A DNA stretch of 64,000 bases, taken from assembly GCF_003461245.1 (NCBI RefSeq), contig NZ_QTWS01000001.1, positions 325,919-389,918 on the forward strand. The letters are read 5' to 3'. Position 1 is the first letter of the stretch. The number at the start of each line of letters is the position of its first letter. This DNA is from Blautia sp. AF19-10LB (GTDB taxonomy: Bacteria > Bacillota > Clostridia > Lachnospirales > Lachnospiraceae). The notes below the pieces were generated by a model. That model searched no databases. It saw only the letters and a list, made by a program, of their open reading frames with translations, and was not told where the DNA came from. Positions 1 to 9,416 of the stretch are shown piece after piece. Both the position numbers and the translations under genes were made by a program.

Positions 1-648
1 AGCAACATGCTCGGCGGTACAGAACTGATCCGTCGTAAACTTGGCAAAGATGCATACGCTATGACCATCACACTTCTTCTGAACTCAGAGGGCAAGAAGA
101 TGGGCAAGACACAGTCCGGTGCTGTATGGCTTGATCCGAACAAGACATCTCCATTTGATTTCTACCAGTACTGGAGAAACGTAGACGATGCAGACGTTAT
201 CAAATGCATGCGTCTTCTTACTTTCCTTCCACTTGAGCAGATCGATGAGATGGCCAAATGGGAAGGAAGCCAGTTAAACAAAGCCAAAGAGATCCTTGCA
301 TACGAGCTGACAAACCTGGTTCATGGCGAAGAAGAAGCCAAGAAAGCTCAGGAAGGTGCAAGAGCACTGTTCTCTGGCGGCGCAGACACTGCACATATGC
401 CAAGCACAGAGCTGACTGATGAAGATTTCACAGAGGAAGGAACCATCGACCTTATCACAATGCTGATCAAGACAGGCCTCGTTCCGACACGTTCTGAGGG
501 ACGTCGTGCGATCGAGCAGGGCGGTGTTTCCATCGACGGTGAAAAGATCACAGACATCAAACACACAGTTGCCAAAGACGCACTCGCAGGTGACGGTGTT
601 GTCCTCAAACGAGGCAAAAAGAAATTCAACAGAGTTTATGCTAAATAA
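1..648 (+). CDS. tyrS: Tyrosyl-tRNA synthetase, C-terminal part (5' end outside window)
   Basis: Charges tRNA-Tyr with tyrosine in the cytoplasm. The reading frame is open from base 1, so the gene starts upstream; 215 residues are visible. KMGKT at visible residues 33-37 is the class I KMSKS-type signature in its TyrRS form. The last 65 or so residues (LVPTRSEGRRAIEQGG and following) are an S4 RNA-binding domain that holds the tRNA. alaS follows after 40 bp, behind a weak A/T hairpin, so the two synthetases may share a transcript. An internal ATG at base 7 is not the start. Confidence 0.96.
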   Translation, partial: SNMLGGTELIRRKLGKDAYAMTITLLLNSEGKKMGKTQSGAVWLDPNKTSPFDFYQYWRNVDDADVIKCMRLLTFLPLEQIDEMAKWEGSQLNKAKEILAYELTNLVHGEEEAKKAQEGARALFSGGADTAHMPSTELTDEDFTEEGTIDLITMLIKTGLVPTRSEGRRAIEQGGVSIDGEKITDIKHTVAKDALAGDGVVLKRGKKKFNRVYAK

Positions 649-688
649 TAAGTGTTTTTTTGATAAATACTTTTAGGAGGAAAGAATC

Positions 689-3328
689 ATGAAGAAATAC
701 GGAGTAAACGAACTTCGTCAGATGTTCCTTGATTTCATGGAGAGCAAAGGACATCTCGCAATGAAAAGCTTCTCCCTGGTACCTCAGGGAGACAAGAGCC
801 TCCTGCTGATCAACGCAGGTATGGCTCCACTGAAACCATATTTCACAGGTGCAGAGAAACCGCCGAGAACAAGAGTCACCACATGTCAGAAATGTATCCG
901 TACAGGTGATATCGAAAACGTTGGTAAGACAGCACGTCACGGTACCTTCTTTGAGATGCTTGGTAACTTCTCTTTTGGAGATTACTTCAAGAGAGAAGCG
1001 ATCCACTGGTCCTGGGAATTCCTGACAGAAGTCGTTGGCCTGGATGCAAACAGACTGTACCCGTCAGTATATCTGGAGGATGATGAAGCATTCGACATCT
1101 GGAATAAAGAAATCGGAATTCCGGCAGACAGAATCTTCCGTTTCGGTAAGGAAGATAACTTCTGGGAGCATGGCGCAGGTCCTTGCGGTCCATGTTCTGA
1201 GATCTACTATGACCGTGGAGAGAAATATGGCTGCGGAAAACCTGGCTGTACTGTAGGCTGCGACTGCGACCGTTACATGGAAGTATGGAACAACGTATTC
1301 ACTCAGTTTGAGAACGATGGAAACGGAAACTATACAACCTTGAAACAGAAGAACATCGATACAGGTATGGGCCTTGAGCGTCTGGCAGTTGTTGTTCAGG
1401 ATGTTGATTCTATCTTTGATGTGGATACCATCTGTGCACTTCGTAACCTGGTATGCGAGATTGCAGGCAAGGAATATGAGAAGAACTATCAGGATGACGT
1501 ATCCATCCGTCTGATCACAGACCATATCCGTTCTGCAACATTTATGATCTCCGATGGTATCATGCCGACCAACGAAGGACGTGGATATGTACTTCGTCGT
1601 CTGATCCGTCGTGCAGCACGTCATGGACGTCTTCTGGGAATCAAGGGAACTTTCCTTGCAAAACTCAGTGCAGAAGTGATCGACGGATCCAAAGCAGGAT
1701 ATCCGGAATTGGAAGAAAAGAAAGAGTTTATCTTCAAAGTCCTGACAAACGAAGAGAACCAGTTCAACAAGACCATCGACCAGGGTCTCCGCATCCTTGC
1801 AGACATGGAAGAAGAGATGAAAGCAGCCGGAGTAAAAACCCTTTCAGGAGAAAATGCATTCAAACTGTACGATACTTACGGATTCCCGCTTGACCTCACC
1901 AAAGAGATCCTTGAGGAAAAGGGTTACGGAATCGACGAAGACGGCTTCCAGAAAGCAATGGAAGCGCAGAGAGTCAAAGCACGTACTGCACGTGAAGTGA
2001 CCAACTACATGGGAGCTGACGCTACCGTATATGATGAGATCGATGTCAATGTAACGACAGAGTTCGAAGGATACGATCACCTCACATATGATTCCGAGAT
2101 CACAGTTCTCACAACAGAAAAAGAAATCGTAACTTCTCTGATGGAAGGTCAGAAAGGTACTGTATTTGTAAGAGAAACACCATTCTACGCTACCATGGGT
2201 GGACAGGAAGGTGATACTGGTGTGATCGAGACTGCAAATGGTAAATTTGTAGTAGAAGATACCATCAAACTTCGTGGCGGTAAATTTGGCCATGTCGGAC
2301 ATATGGAATCTGGAATGCTTTCCACAGGAGAGACAGTAGCTCTTAAAGTTAATGAGCAGGCCCGCCGTGATACGGAGAAGAACCACAGTGCAACACATCT
2401 TCTTCAGAAAGCACTCAAGACTGTCCTTGGTTCTCACATAGAACAGAAAGGTTCCCTGGTAACTCCGGACAGACTTCGTTTTGACTTTGCACACTTCCAG
2501 GCAATGACACCGGAAGAGATCGCAGAGACAGAAGCTCTCGTAAACAAAGAGATCCAGGCAGCTCTTCCTGTAGAGACAAATGTCATGGACATCGAAGAAG
2601 CCAAGAAATCCGGCGCAATGGCTCTGTTCGGCGAGAAATACAACCAGAAGGTACGTGTCGTATCCATGGGCGACTTCTCCAAAGAACTCTGTGGTGGTAC
2701 ACACGTTAAGAACACAAGCTCCATCATGCTCTTCAAGATCGTATCCGAGGCTGGTATCGCAGCAGGTGTACGTCGTATCGAGGCACTGACAGGAAACGGT
2801 GTTATTGAATATTATAAGAAACAGGAAGCTATGCTCCACGAGGCTGCCAAAGCACTCAAGGCACAGCCGGCAGAAGTTGCTGAGAAGATCACACATCTCC
2901 AGGCAGAGGTCAAATCTCTCCAGAGCGAGAACGAATCCCTCAAGAGCAAACTGGCTCAGGGATCTCTTGGTGATATCATGAACCAGATCGTAGATGTCAA
3001 GGGTGTGAAACTCCTTGCAGCTAAGGTTGAGGGCGTTGACATGAACGGACTCCGTGATCTGGGTGATCAGCTCAAAGAGAAGATCGGAGAGGGCGTTGTT
3101 GTCCTTGCAGCTGTAAACGGCGGCAAAGTAAATCTCCTTGCCATGGCTACAGATGCAGCTCAGAAAGCAGGAGCACATGCAGGAAACCTCATCAAAGGTG
3201 TCGCAGCGATCGTAGGCGGTGGCGGCGGCGGTCGTCCGAACATGGCTCAGGCCGGCGGAAAGAATCCGGAAAAAGCGGACGAAGCAGTTAAAGCAGCAGC
3301 AGGAATCCTGGAACAGCAGATCCACTAA
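689..3328 (+). CDS. alaS: Alanyl-tRNA synthetase
   Basis: Class II synthetase that charges tRNA-Ala and edits Ser/Gly mischarging. The 879 residues match the usual full length. The N-terminal catalytic core has the AlaRS stretch NAGMAPLKPYFTG and RHGTFFEMLGNFSFGDY. The editing domain shows HSATH near residue 566 and CGGTH near 668, the zinc site. A coiled coil (about 715-765) leads to the C-terminal DHHA1-type domain, which ends in a glycine-rich stretch near residue 848. The ATG has an AGGAGG site 8 bases upstream. I see no T-box leader in the 40-bp gap after tyrS. Confidence 0.98.
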   Translation: MKKYGVNELRQMFLDFMESKGHLAMKSFSLVPQGDKSLLLINAGMAPLKPYFTGAEKPPRTRVTTCQKCIRTGDIENVGKTARHGTFFEMLGNFSFGDYFKREAIHWSWEFLTEVVGLDANRLYPSVYLEDDEAFDIWNKEIGIPADRIFRFGKEDNFWEHGAGPCGPCSEIYYDRGEKYGCGKPGCTVGCDCDRYMEVWNNVFTQFENDGNGNYTTLKQKNIDTGMGLERLAVVVQDVDSIFDVDTICALRNLVCEIAGKEYEKNYQDDVSIRLITDHIRSATFMISDGIMPTNEGRGYVLRRLIRRAARHGRLLGIKGTFLAKLSAEVIDGSKAGYPELEEKKEFIFKVLTNEENQFNKTIDQGLRILADMEEEMKAAGVKTLSGENAFKLYDTYGFPLDLTKEILEEKGYGIDEDGFQKAMEAQRVKARTAREVTNYMGADATVYDEIDVNVTTEFEGYDHLTYDSEITVLTTEKEIVTSLMEGQKGTVFVRETPFYATMGGQEGDTGVIETANGKFVVEDTIKLRGGKFGHVGHMESGMLSTGETVALKVNEQARRDTEKNHSATHLLQKALKTVLGSHIEQKGSLVTPDRLRFDFAHFQAMTPEEIAETEALVNKEIQAALPVETNVMDIEEAKKSGAMALFGEKYNQKVRVVSMGDFSKELCGGTHVKNTSSIMLFKIVSEAGIAAGVRRIEALTGNGVIEYYKKQEAMLHEAAKALKAQPAEVAEKITHLQAEVKSLQSENESLKSKLAQGSLGDIMNQIVDVKGVKLLAAKVEGVDMNGLRDLGDQLKEKIGEGVVVLAAVNGGKVNLLAMATDAAQKAGAHAGNLIKGVAAIVGGGGGGRPNMAQAGGKNPEKADEAVKAAAGILEQQIH

Positions 3329-3380
3329 AAAGTGCATTTTTTGTCAAAAATAATTTTTTTCTAAATTTAGCCAAAAGATG

Positions 3381-3410
3381 TTGACGAATGTTATCACTAT
3401 GTTATATAAT
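3381..3410 (+). promoter_or_regulatory. SigA-type promoter for rpsU
   Basis: TTGACG (3381-3386), 18-bp spacer, TATAAT (3405-3410). Transcription would begin near 3417, giving a leader of about 70 nt and ruling out any rpsU start upstream of that point. Confidence 0.8.
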
Positions 3411-3488
3411 AACAGTCGTGCAAGAAAAATACCCAGACAGTTGTATTTTAGCACAATCTACAACTGGAGGGAGGTTAGGTGTGAGTCT

Positions 3489-3665
3489 ATGTCAAACGTT
3501 ATCGTAAAAGAAAACGAGACTTTAGATAGCGCTCTTCGCAGATTCAAGAGAAGCTGTGCAAAAGCAGGTATCCAGCAGGAAATCCGCAAGAGAGAGCATT
3601 ACGAGAAACCAAGCGTTCGTCGTAAGAAAAAATCTGAAGCCGCAAGAAAACGTAAATATAATTAA
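3489..3665 (+). CDS. rpsU: 30S ribosomal protein bS21
   Basis: Small-subunit protein bS21, 58 residues, which sits near the anti-Shine-Dalgarno end of 16S rRNA and aids initiation. It starts [13 protein letters not shown] and ends in a long basic tail rich in Arg and Lys ([15 protein letters not shown]), as is typical. A longer in-frame ORF starts at 3378, but its first codons lie inside the promoter, so I chose ATG 3489. A GGAGGGAGG tract lies rather far upstream (18 bases from its first GGAGG). The gene is monocistronic, with its own promoter and a strong terminator. Confidence 0.96.
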   Translation: MSNVIVKENETLDSALRRFKRSCAKAGIQQEIRKREHYEKPSVRRKKKSEAARKRKYN

Positions 3666-3674
3666 TTGTGCGCA

Positions 3675-3709
3675 AAAAATCCCTGACGACAAGTCCGTCA
3701 GGGATTTTT
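3675..3709. terminator. Bidirectional intrinsic terminator after rpsU
   Basis: A 14-bp stem (AAAAATCCCTGACG with CGTCAGGGATTTTT) and a 7-nt loop, with A-tract and T-tract on either side. Confidence 0.93.
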
Positions 3710-3768
3710 AAGATTTAAAATTGATACTTATTTAACGAGACAGAGGAAAGGGCAACGGGGAAGAGTTT

Positions 3769-5331
3769 ATGGGTCGTATTATGCAGTTTCTTAAGAGAAT
3801 TTTAAAACTTCTGTTCAACAGGATCTTTTATGTTGCGCTTGCCCTTTTGATCCAGATGGGCTGGCTTTTGATCACCGCATGGAGGCTGGCAGCTTACTCG
3901 AAATATATTTCCAATGCGATCGGGATCATCAGTGTTCTGATCGTGCTCTGGATCGTAAACAAAAAGATCAATCCATCCTACAAACTGGGATGGACGATCC
4001 TGATAATGACGGTTCCTGTATTTGGTGTTCTCCTGTATGTGCTTTTTGGTAAATCCAGGATCGCGCAGGCGATCCAGGACAAATACACACAGGTTCAGGA
4101 AGAAAGCCTTCCTTATATGGAGCAGGATGAGCAGACGTTTCAAGAACTGGAAGAACAGAGCGCGGGAGCGGCGGTGCAGTCCAGATATATCCATCAGTAT
4201 TCCAGTTTCCCTGTCCATGGGAATACAACGGCAGAATATTTCCAGGTCGGAGATGACATGTTCCCGGTCCTGGTACGTGAGTTGGAACAGGCGCAGCATT
4301 ATATCTATATTGAGTATTTTATCATCAATGACGGTGTGATGTGGCGGACGATCCTCGATATTCTGGAACGCAAGGCGAAAGAGGGCGTGGATGTCCGGCT
4401 GATCTATGACGGATTTGGCTGCCTTACCACGCTTCCGAACAGATACGACAAAGTTCTCAGGGAAAAGAGCATCAAATGTACCATTTTCAACCCGTTTCGG
4501 CCGCTTCTGAATATCGTTCAGAATAACCGCGACCACCGCAAGATCTGCGTGATCGACGGTAAGACAGGATTTACCGGGGGAATCAACCTCGCGGACGAAT
4601 ATATCAACCAGAAAGAACGCTTCGGTCACTGGAAGGATACCGCAGTCATGCTCAAGGGCGAGGCTGTCTGGAATATGACGGTGATGTTCCTGCATATGTG
4701 GAGTGTGGTCAATAACTCTGCAGAGCCGATGGAGCATGAACTCCATATGCCGCACAAATATCATCCAGAGGCATTTGAGGATGACGGTTTCGTGCAGCCA
4801 TACAGTGATACGCCGCTGGACGGGGAAGTCCTCGGTGAGAACGTTTACCTGAACATCATCAACCGTGCAAAGAAATATGTCTATATCTGTACGCCATATC
4901 TGATCATCGACAATGAGATGATGACAGCCCTCTGTCTGGCTGCCAAGAGCGGTATCGATGTCCGGATCATGACACCGGGTGTCCCGGACAAGAAGATGGT
5001 CTTTCTGCTGACACAGTCTTATTATGAGCAGCTTCTGGAGGCAGGAGTGCGGATCTATGAGTACCAGCCGGGATTCCTTCATGCGAAATCTTTTGTCTGT
5101 GATGATGAGATCGCGGTTGTCGGAACGATCAATCTGGACTACCGCAGCCTGTATCTTCATTTTGAAAACGGCGTCTGGTTCTACAAGAACAAAGTAGTCG
5201 GGGATATTCTGGAGGATTTCAGAGAAACCCTGAATTATTGTGATCCGATCAATATTGAATTCTGCCGTGACAGAAACATCCTGGTGCGCGGATTCCAGAG
5301 CATCCTGAGGCTTTTTGCCCCGCTGTTATAA
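3769..5331 (+). CDS. cls: Cardiolipin synthase (PLD family)
   Basis: Membrane enzyme that condenses two phosphatidylglycerols into cardiolipin and glycerol. The 520 residues fit the family. Three hydrophobic segments lie near residues 19-38, 46-62 and 72-94. Two phospholipase D catalytic motifs follow: HRKICVIDGKTGFTGG with His near 256, and HAKSFVCDDEIAVVGT with His near 438. The ORF ATG at 3769 is used; an in-frame ATG at 3781 is an alternative. The gene stands alone between two terminators, so it is probably its own transcription unit. Confidence 0.95.
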   Translation: MGRIMQFLKRILKLLFNRIFYVALALLIQMGWLLITAWRLAAYSKYISNAIGIISVLIVLWIVNKKINPSYKLGWTILIMTVPVFGVLLYVLFGKSRIAQAIQDKYTQVQEESLPYMEQDEQTFQELEEQSAGAAVQSRYIHQYSSFPVHGNTTAEYFQVGDDMFPVLVRELEQAQHYIYIEYFIINDGVMWRTILDILERKAKEGVDVRLIYDGFGCLTTLPNRYDKVLREKSIKCTIFNPFRPLLNIVQNNRDHRKICVIDGKTGFTGGINLADEYINQKERFGHWKDTAVMLKGEAVWNMTVMFLHMWSVVNNSAEPMEHELHMPHKYHPEAFEDDGFVQPYSDTPLDGEVLGENVYLNIINRAKKYVYICTPYLIIDNEMMTALCLAAKSGIDVRIMTPGVPDKKMVFLLTQSYYEQLLEAGVRIYEYQPGFLHAKSFVCDDEIAVVGTINLDYRSLYLHFENGVWFYKNKVVGDILEDFRETLNYCDPINIEFCRDRNILVRGFQSILRLFAPLL

Positions 5332-5341
5332 AAATGATACG

Positions 5342-5391
5342 AAAGGGAATACGACGGTTTTTCGAGAGGGGAACTGCCGCATTCCTTTTTT
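5342..5391 (+). terminator. Intrinsic terminator after cls
   Basis: GGAATACGACGGTT pairs with AACTGCCGCATTCC with two mismatches and one wobble, followed by six T. Confidence 0.75.
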
Positions 5392-5458
5392 GTATGCAAT
5401 GGTATAATTTCACAGGAAAGTTTTTACAATAGTAAGGAAAAGGATTTTGAGGTATTGT

Positions 5459-6673
5459 ATGAAATTCCCTGGAAAAATAAGAAAAACGGCGGCATGTTTT
5501 TTATTATTCTGTATTGTACTTGCCTGCATTCCCGTACATGCAGAAGAAAATGAGGCGGTGGAGATCTCGGCACCAAGTGGTGTCCTGATGGAGCCGGAGA
5601 CAAAAACGATTCTTTATGAGAAAGACAAAGACACCAGAAGGAGTCCTGCGAGTGTCACAAAAGTCATGACGCTCCTGTTGATCTTCGATCACCTGAAAGA
5701 CGGAAGCCTGAAACTTACCGATACTGTGACGACAAGCGCACATGCGAAATCCATGGGCGGTTCGCAGGTTTTTCTGGAAGAAGGCGAGACGCAGGATGTG
5801 GAGACGATGATCAAGTGTATCGTCGTTGCATCGGGAAATGATGCCAGTGTTGCGATGGCAGAACATATCGCAGGAAGTGAGGAAGCTTTTGTAAAAGAGA
5901 TGAATGCCAGGGCAGAAGGGCTTGGGATGGAAAATACGCATTTTGTCGACTGCTGTGGACTGACGGATTCGGATGAACATTATACGACAGCATATGACAT
6001 TGCCCTGATGAGCCGGGAGCTGATCCTGAATTATCCGGAGATCTTTCAGTATTCTTCGATCTGGATGGAAAATATCACTCACGTTACCAGACAGGGAAGC
6101 AAAGAATTCGGACTCACCAACACGAATCGACTGATCCGTACGTATTCCGGCTGTATCGGACTCAAAACGGGAAGTACCAGCAAAGCGGGATTCTGCCTGA
6201 GCGCGGTGGCAGAGAGGAATGAACTTATGCTGATCTCTGTCGTTATGGCAGCACCGGATTATAAGGCAAGGCTCAAAGATGCCGCCTCTCTTCTGGATTA
6301 TGGATTTGCCAGGTGCTGTCGCTATATCGACAACAAACCGGCAGAACTTCCAGAGCTTTCTGTAAAGAAAGGAAAAGAAGAAACGGTCTCGCTTTCCTAC
6401 GATGGCACTTTCCGTTATCTGGATACCGAAGGACACAGCATTTCCGATGTAAAAAAAGAAATAAGTCTTCCCGAAAAGACCGAAGCACCGATAAAAAAAG
6501 GCGCGAAAGCAGGAGAAGTGATCTATACCGCAGGTGATAAAGAACTTGGACGCCTTACGATCCTTTATGCGGAAGACATTGAACGTGCGGGATATCTCGA
6601 CTGCCTTCGCAAAACAGCTGGTTATTTATGGCTAACCGCCGGGCAGGAATCTTTTGACAAAGATACACTGTGA
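5459..6673 (+). CDS. D-alanyl-D-alanine carboxypeptidase, DacF/PBP5 type (copy 1)
   Basis: Trims the terminal D-Ala from peptidoglycan stem peptides outside the membrane. A signal peptide (hydrophobic FLLFCIVLACIPVHA) precedes the S11 peptidase domain with SVTK near residue 65, SGN near 125 and KTG near 236; a C-terminal PBP5-type beta domain follows. I chose ATG 5459 because GAGG sits 6 bases upstream; a TTG at 5447 would add four residues. No hydrophobic C-terminal anchor is obvious. It is a paralogue of the gene at 10879. With the sporulation genes in the window it may be the DacF (forespore) type or a DacA type; the sequence does not decide. Confidence 0.93.
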   Translation: MKFPGKIRKTAACFLLFCIVLACIPVHAEENEAVEISAPSGVLMEPETKTILYEKDKDTRRSPASVTKVMTLLLIFDHLKDGSLKLTDTVTTSAHAKSMGGSQVFLEEGETQDVETMIKCIVVASGNDASVAMAEHIAGSEEAFVKEMNARAEGLGMENTHFVDCCGLTDSDEHYTTAYDIALMSRELILNYPEIFQYSSIWMENITHVTRQGSKEFGLTNTNRLIRTYSGCIGLKTGSTSKAGFCLSAVAERNELMLISVVMAAPDYKARLKDAASLLDYGFARCCRYIDNKPAELPELSVKKGKEETVSLSYDGTFRYLDTEGHSISDVKKEISLPEKTEAPIKKGAKAGEVIYTAGDKELGRLTILYAEDIERAGYLDCLRKTAGYLWLTAGQESFDKDTL

Positions 6674-6724
6674 GAGGTATAATAATATCCAAATGGTCAA
6701 AGCAAAAACTAGGAGAAGAAAACA

Positions 6725-7753
6725 ATGAAAGAAATCAGAACACAAGATGCAGTGGGACATATCCTGTGCCACGACATCACACAGATCATCAAAGATCAGA
6801 AAAAGGGAGTTTTATTCAAAAAAGGACATATCGTAAGGGAAGAAGACATACCTGCACTTCTTTCTGTAGGAAAAGAGCATCTTTTCGTGTGGGAGAAAAA
6901 GGAGGGGATCCTTCACGAAAACGAGGCAGCAGAGATCCTTTACAAGATTTCCGCAGGAGAGCATATGCATGGAAGTGACATCAAGGAAGGCAAGATCGAG
7001 CTGATCGCGGACTGCGACGGTGTGCTTAAGATCCGAAGAGATGCACTTCTTAAGGTAAACTCTCTGGGTGAGATGATGATCGCATCCAGACACGGCGATT
7101 TCCCGATCAGAAAGGGCGACAAGATCGCAGGAACCCGTATCATCCCGCTTGTGATCGAGAAGGAAAAAATGGACCGCGCCGAGGAAGTGGCAGGAGAGGA
7201 GCCGATCTTTTCCATTCTTCCTTTCAAAAATAAGAAGGCGGGGATCGTGACCACCGGAAGCGAAGTAAAGAACGGACTGATCAAGGATACTTTTACACCG
7301 GTCCTTAAAGATAAACTGGAGGAATATGCCTGTCCTGTCATGGGGCAGACCACACCGGGTGATGACCGAAAACAGATCACAGCCGACATTCTGAACTTTA
7401 TCAAAGAAGGCGCAGACCTTGTGATCTGCAGCGGTGGGATGAGCGTGGACCCGGATGACCGCACACCTGGCGCGATCAAGGATACAGGGGCAGATATCGT
7501 CACATACGGAGCTCCGGTGCTTCCGGGAGCCATGCTGCTTCTCGCCTATTATAAGGACGGAGAGCGGACAGTGCCGATCCTCGGACTTCCGGGATGTGTC
7601 ATGTACGCCAAGAGAACAGTCTTTGACTTGATCCTTCCGCGTGTCATGGCAGATGATCCGATCCGTGCTGAGGAGATCGCAGCCTACGGAGAGGGCGGAC
7701 TCTGCCTGAACTGTGCATCCTGCACCTTCCCGAACTGCGGTTTCGGTAAATAA
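6725..7753 (+). CDS. Molybdopterin-binding (MoCF/MoeA-like) domain protein with Cys-rich tail
   Basis: 342 residues. The C-terminal half (about 170-320) carries the MoeA/MogA-type fold with GIVTTGSEV, the GGMSVDPDDRTPGAI loop and the LPGCVMY motif seen in molybdopterin adenylyl- and molybdotransferase relatives. The N-terminal half is not a canonical MoeA domain. The last residues hold CLNCASCTFPNCGFGK, four cysteines that could bind a metal or Fe-S cluster. No other molybdenum cofactor genes are in the window, so a role in that pathway is only a family-based guess. AGGAGAAG lies 6-13 bases upstream of the ATG. Confidence 0.85.
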   Translation: MKEIRTQDAVGHILCHDITQIIKDQKKGVLFKKGHIVREEDIPALLSVGKEHLFVWEKKEGILHENEAAEILYKISAGEHMHGSDIKEGKIELIADCDGVLKIRRDALLKVNSLGEMMIASRHGDFPIRKGDKIAGTRIIPLVIEKEKMDRAEEVAGEEPIFSILPFKNKKAGIVTTGSEVKNGLIKDTFTPVLKDKLEEYACPVMGQTTPGDDRKQITADILNFIKEGADLVICSGGMSVDPDDRTPGAIKDTGADIVTYGAPVLPGAMLLLAYYKDGERTVPILGLPGCVMYAKRTVFDLILPRVMADDPIRAEEIAAYGEGGLCLNCASCTFPNCGFGK

Positions 7754-7771
7754 AAAATATTGGGGAATTAC

Positions 7772-8632
7772 ATGAAAAAAACATTCAGAACCAGAACATA
7801 TGAGATTCACACAGATAAACTGAAAAACGGACATAAAGTAAGATTTGCATTTCTGACAGATCTTCATGGCCTTATCTATGGCAATAATCATCAGGAATTA
7901 TATGACGCTGTTCTGAAACATGATCCGGCGGCAGTTCTTGTCGCCGGAGATATGATCGTCAACCGAAAGACTGAGACGCTTCAGGCGGCAGCAGTGCTTC
8001 TGAGCCGTCTGAGTGAGAAGATACCGGTTTTTTATACGCTTGGGAACCATGAGTATAAGATGCTTCTGAATCCTGAAGTACGGCAGGAGTACTTGAATTA
8101 TGAACGGCTGCTCACTAGTGCAGGTGTGTGCTTTCTGCATAATGAGCGCATATCTTCGAATTTTTGTGGAACTGATTTTATCTTTCACGGACTGGAACTT
8201 CCAATCGAATATTATCACAAACCGAATTCTCCAAAACTCAGTCTCACAGAGCTGGAAGAACTTCTCGGGACACCGTTCATGTCGGGGATACATATTCTTC
8301 TGGCACATAACCCTAAATATGGAAATACGTATCTTTCCTGGGGTGCGGACCTTGTTTTGTCCGGACATTATCATGGGGGAATCCTGCGCTTTGGCGAGAA
8401 TCACGGGCTGACCTGCCCGCAGTATCTCCTTTTTCCGCCGTATTGCTGCGGCAGATTCCAAAGCGGCAAAAGCACGATGCTTGTCAGTGCAGGGCTTGGA
8501 GAGCATACGATACCGATCCGTCTCCACAATCCGAGGGAGCTTCTGGTGATCGAATTCTGTCCGTCTGCCCATAAGGAAGACTCTTACAAAACAGGAAGGA
8601 AAACAGCAAATGGCAATACCGGTAAAAATTAA
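7772..8632 (+). CDS. Metallophosphoesterase
   Basis: Calcineurin-like phosphoesterase of 286 residues. Metal ligands appear in order: DLHG near residue 30, GDM near 57, GNHEY near 91, AHNP near 182 and SGHYHGG near 199. The substrate is unknown; relatives of the YkuE type are membrane-associated. There is no signal peptide or clear membrane helix. I preferred ATG 7772 to TTG 7760 because GGGG lies 6 bases before it. It overlaps scpA by 23 bases, so the two are probably translationally coupled. Confidence 0.88.
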   Translation: MKKTFRTRTYEIHTDKLKNGHKVRFAFLTDLHGLIYGNNHQELYDAVLKHDPAAVLVAGDMIVNRKTETLQAAAVLLSRLSEKIPVFYTLGNHEYKMLLNPEVRQEYLNYERLLTSAGVCFLHNERISSNFCGTDFIFHGLELPIEYYHKPNSPKLSLTELEELLGTPFMSGIHILLAHNPKYGNTYLSWGADLVLSGHYHGGILRFGENHGLTCPQYLLFPPYCCGRFQSGKSTMLVSAGLGEHTIPIRLHNPRELLVIEFCPSAHKEDSYKTGRKTANGNTGKN

Positions 8633-9395
8633 CGTCTTTGAAGGACCTCTTGACCTTCTTCTCCATCTGATCGAAAAAAACAAGATCGATATCTATGATA
8701 TTCCGATCGTGGAGATCACAGATCAGTACATGGAATATATTCACTCCATGGAAAAAGAAGACTTAGGCGTCATGAGCGAATTTCTTGTCATGGCGGCGAC
8801 ACTTCTCGACATCAAGTGTAAAATGCTTCTCCCGAAAGAAGTGAACGAAGAGGGTGAGGAAGAGGATCCGCGAGAAGAACTTGTCCAGAAACTTCTGGAA
8901 TATAAGATGTATAAATATATGTCCTATGAACTGAAAGACAGGATGGACGGGGCTGTCGGAGTTTTTTATAAGGGAGCTACTGTTCCGGACGAGGTAATGA
9001 AGTACAGGGAGCCGGTCGACCCGAGGGAACTTCTTGCGGGACTTACCCTTGAGAAACTGCACAGCATTTATCAGTCGATCCTTAAGAAACAGGAGGACAA
9101 GATCGACCCGATCCGAAGCAGATTTGGAACGATCGAGAAAGAAGAAGTCAGTCTTTCCGAAAAAATGCTCGAAATGAAGGAATATGCAGGAAACCACAGG
9201 AAATTCAGTTTCCGTCAGCTGCTTGTCGGGCAGAAGTCAAGAGTGCAGCTTATCGTGACTTTTCTTTCTATTCTGGAACTGATGAAGATGGGATATATTC
9301 ACGTGGAGCAGGACGAGCTGTTCGATGATATTCAGGTGGATGTTGTCAGGGACCCTGTAGAATGGACACATTTGACAGAATTTGCAGACGAATAA
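8610..9395 (+). CDS. scpA: Segregation and condensation protein A (kleisin)
   Basis: Kleisin subunit of the SMC-ScpAB condensin, which compacts and segregates the nucleoid. The 261 residues begin KINVFEGPLDLLLHLIEKNKIDIYDIPI, the hallmark N-terminal SMC-neck-binding helix-turn-helix, and end in a winged-helix region (LIVTFLSILELMKMGYIHVEQ). An acidic linker lies near residues 80-90. It is directly followed by scpB, as is usual in Bacillota. smc is not in the window. Confidence 0.97.
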   Translation: MAIPVKINVFEGPLDLLLHLIEKNKIDIYDIPIVEITDQYMEYIHSMEKEDLGVMSEFLVMAATLLDIKCKMLLPKEVNEEGEEEDPREELVQKLLEYKMYKYMSYELKDRMDGAVGVFYKGATVPDEVMKYREPVDPRELLAGLTLEKLHSIYQSILKKQEDKIDPIRSRFGTIEKEEVSLSEKMLEMKEYAGNHRKFSFRQLLVGQKSRVQLIVTFLSILELMKMGYIHVEQDELFDDIQVDVVRDPVEWTHLTEFADE

Positions 9396-9416
9396 ATACA
9401 GAGATTGAGGAATCAT

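Noticed and set aside
1844..3337. 497-codon open frame on the minus strand opposite alaS
   Set aside because: It is a shadow of a highly biased coding gene: Cys/Phe/Leu-rich, no ribosome site, no domain, and alaS on the plus strand is certain. The long minus-strand frames opposite cls, pepD, hisD and the YgiQ gene were rejected for the same reason.
3378..3488. 37-residue extension of bS21
   Set aside because: Its start codons are inside the -35/-10 promoter region, and bS21 is always short.
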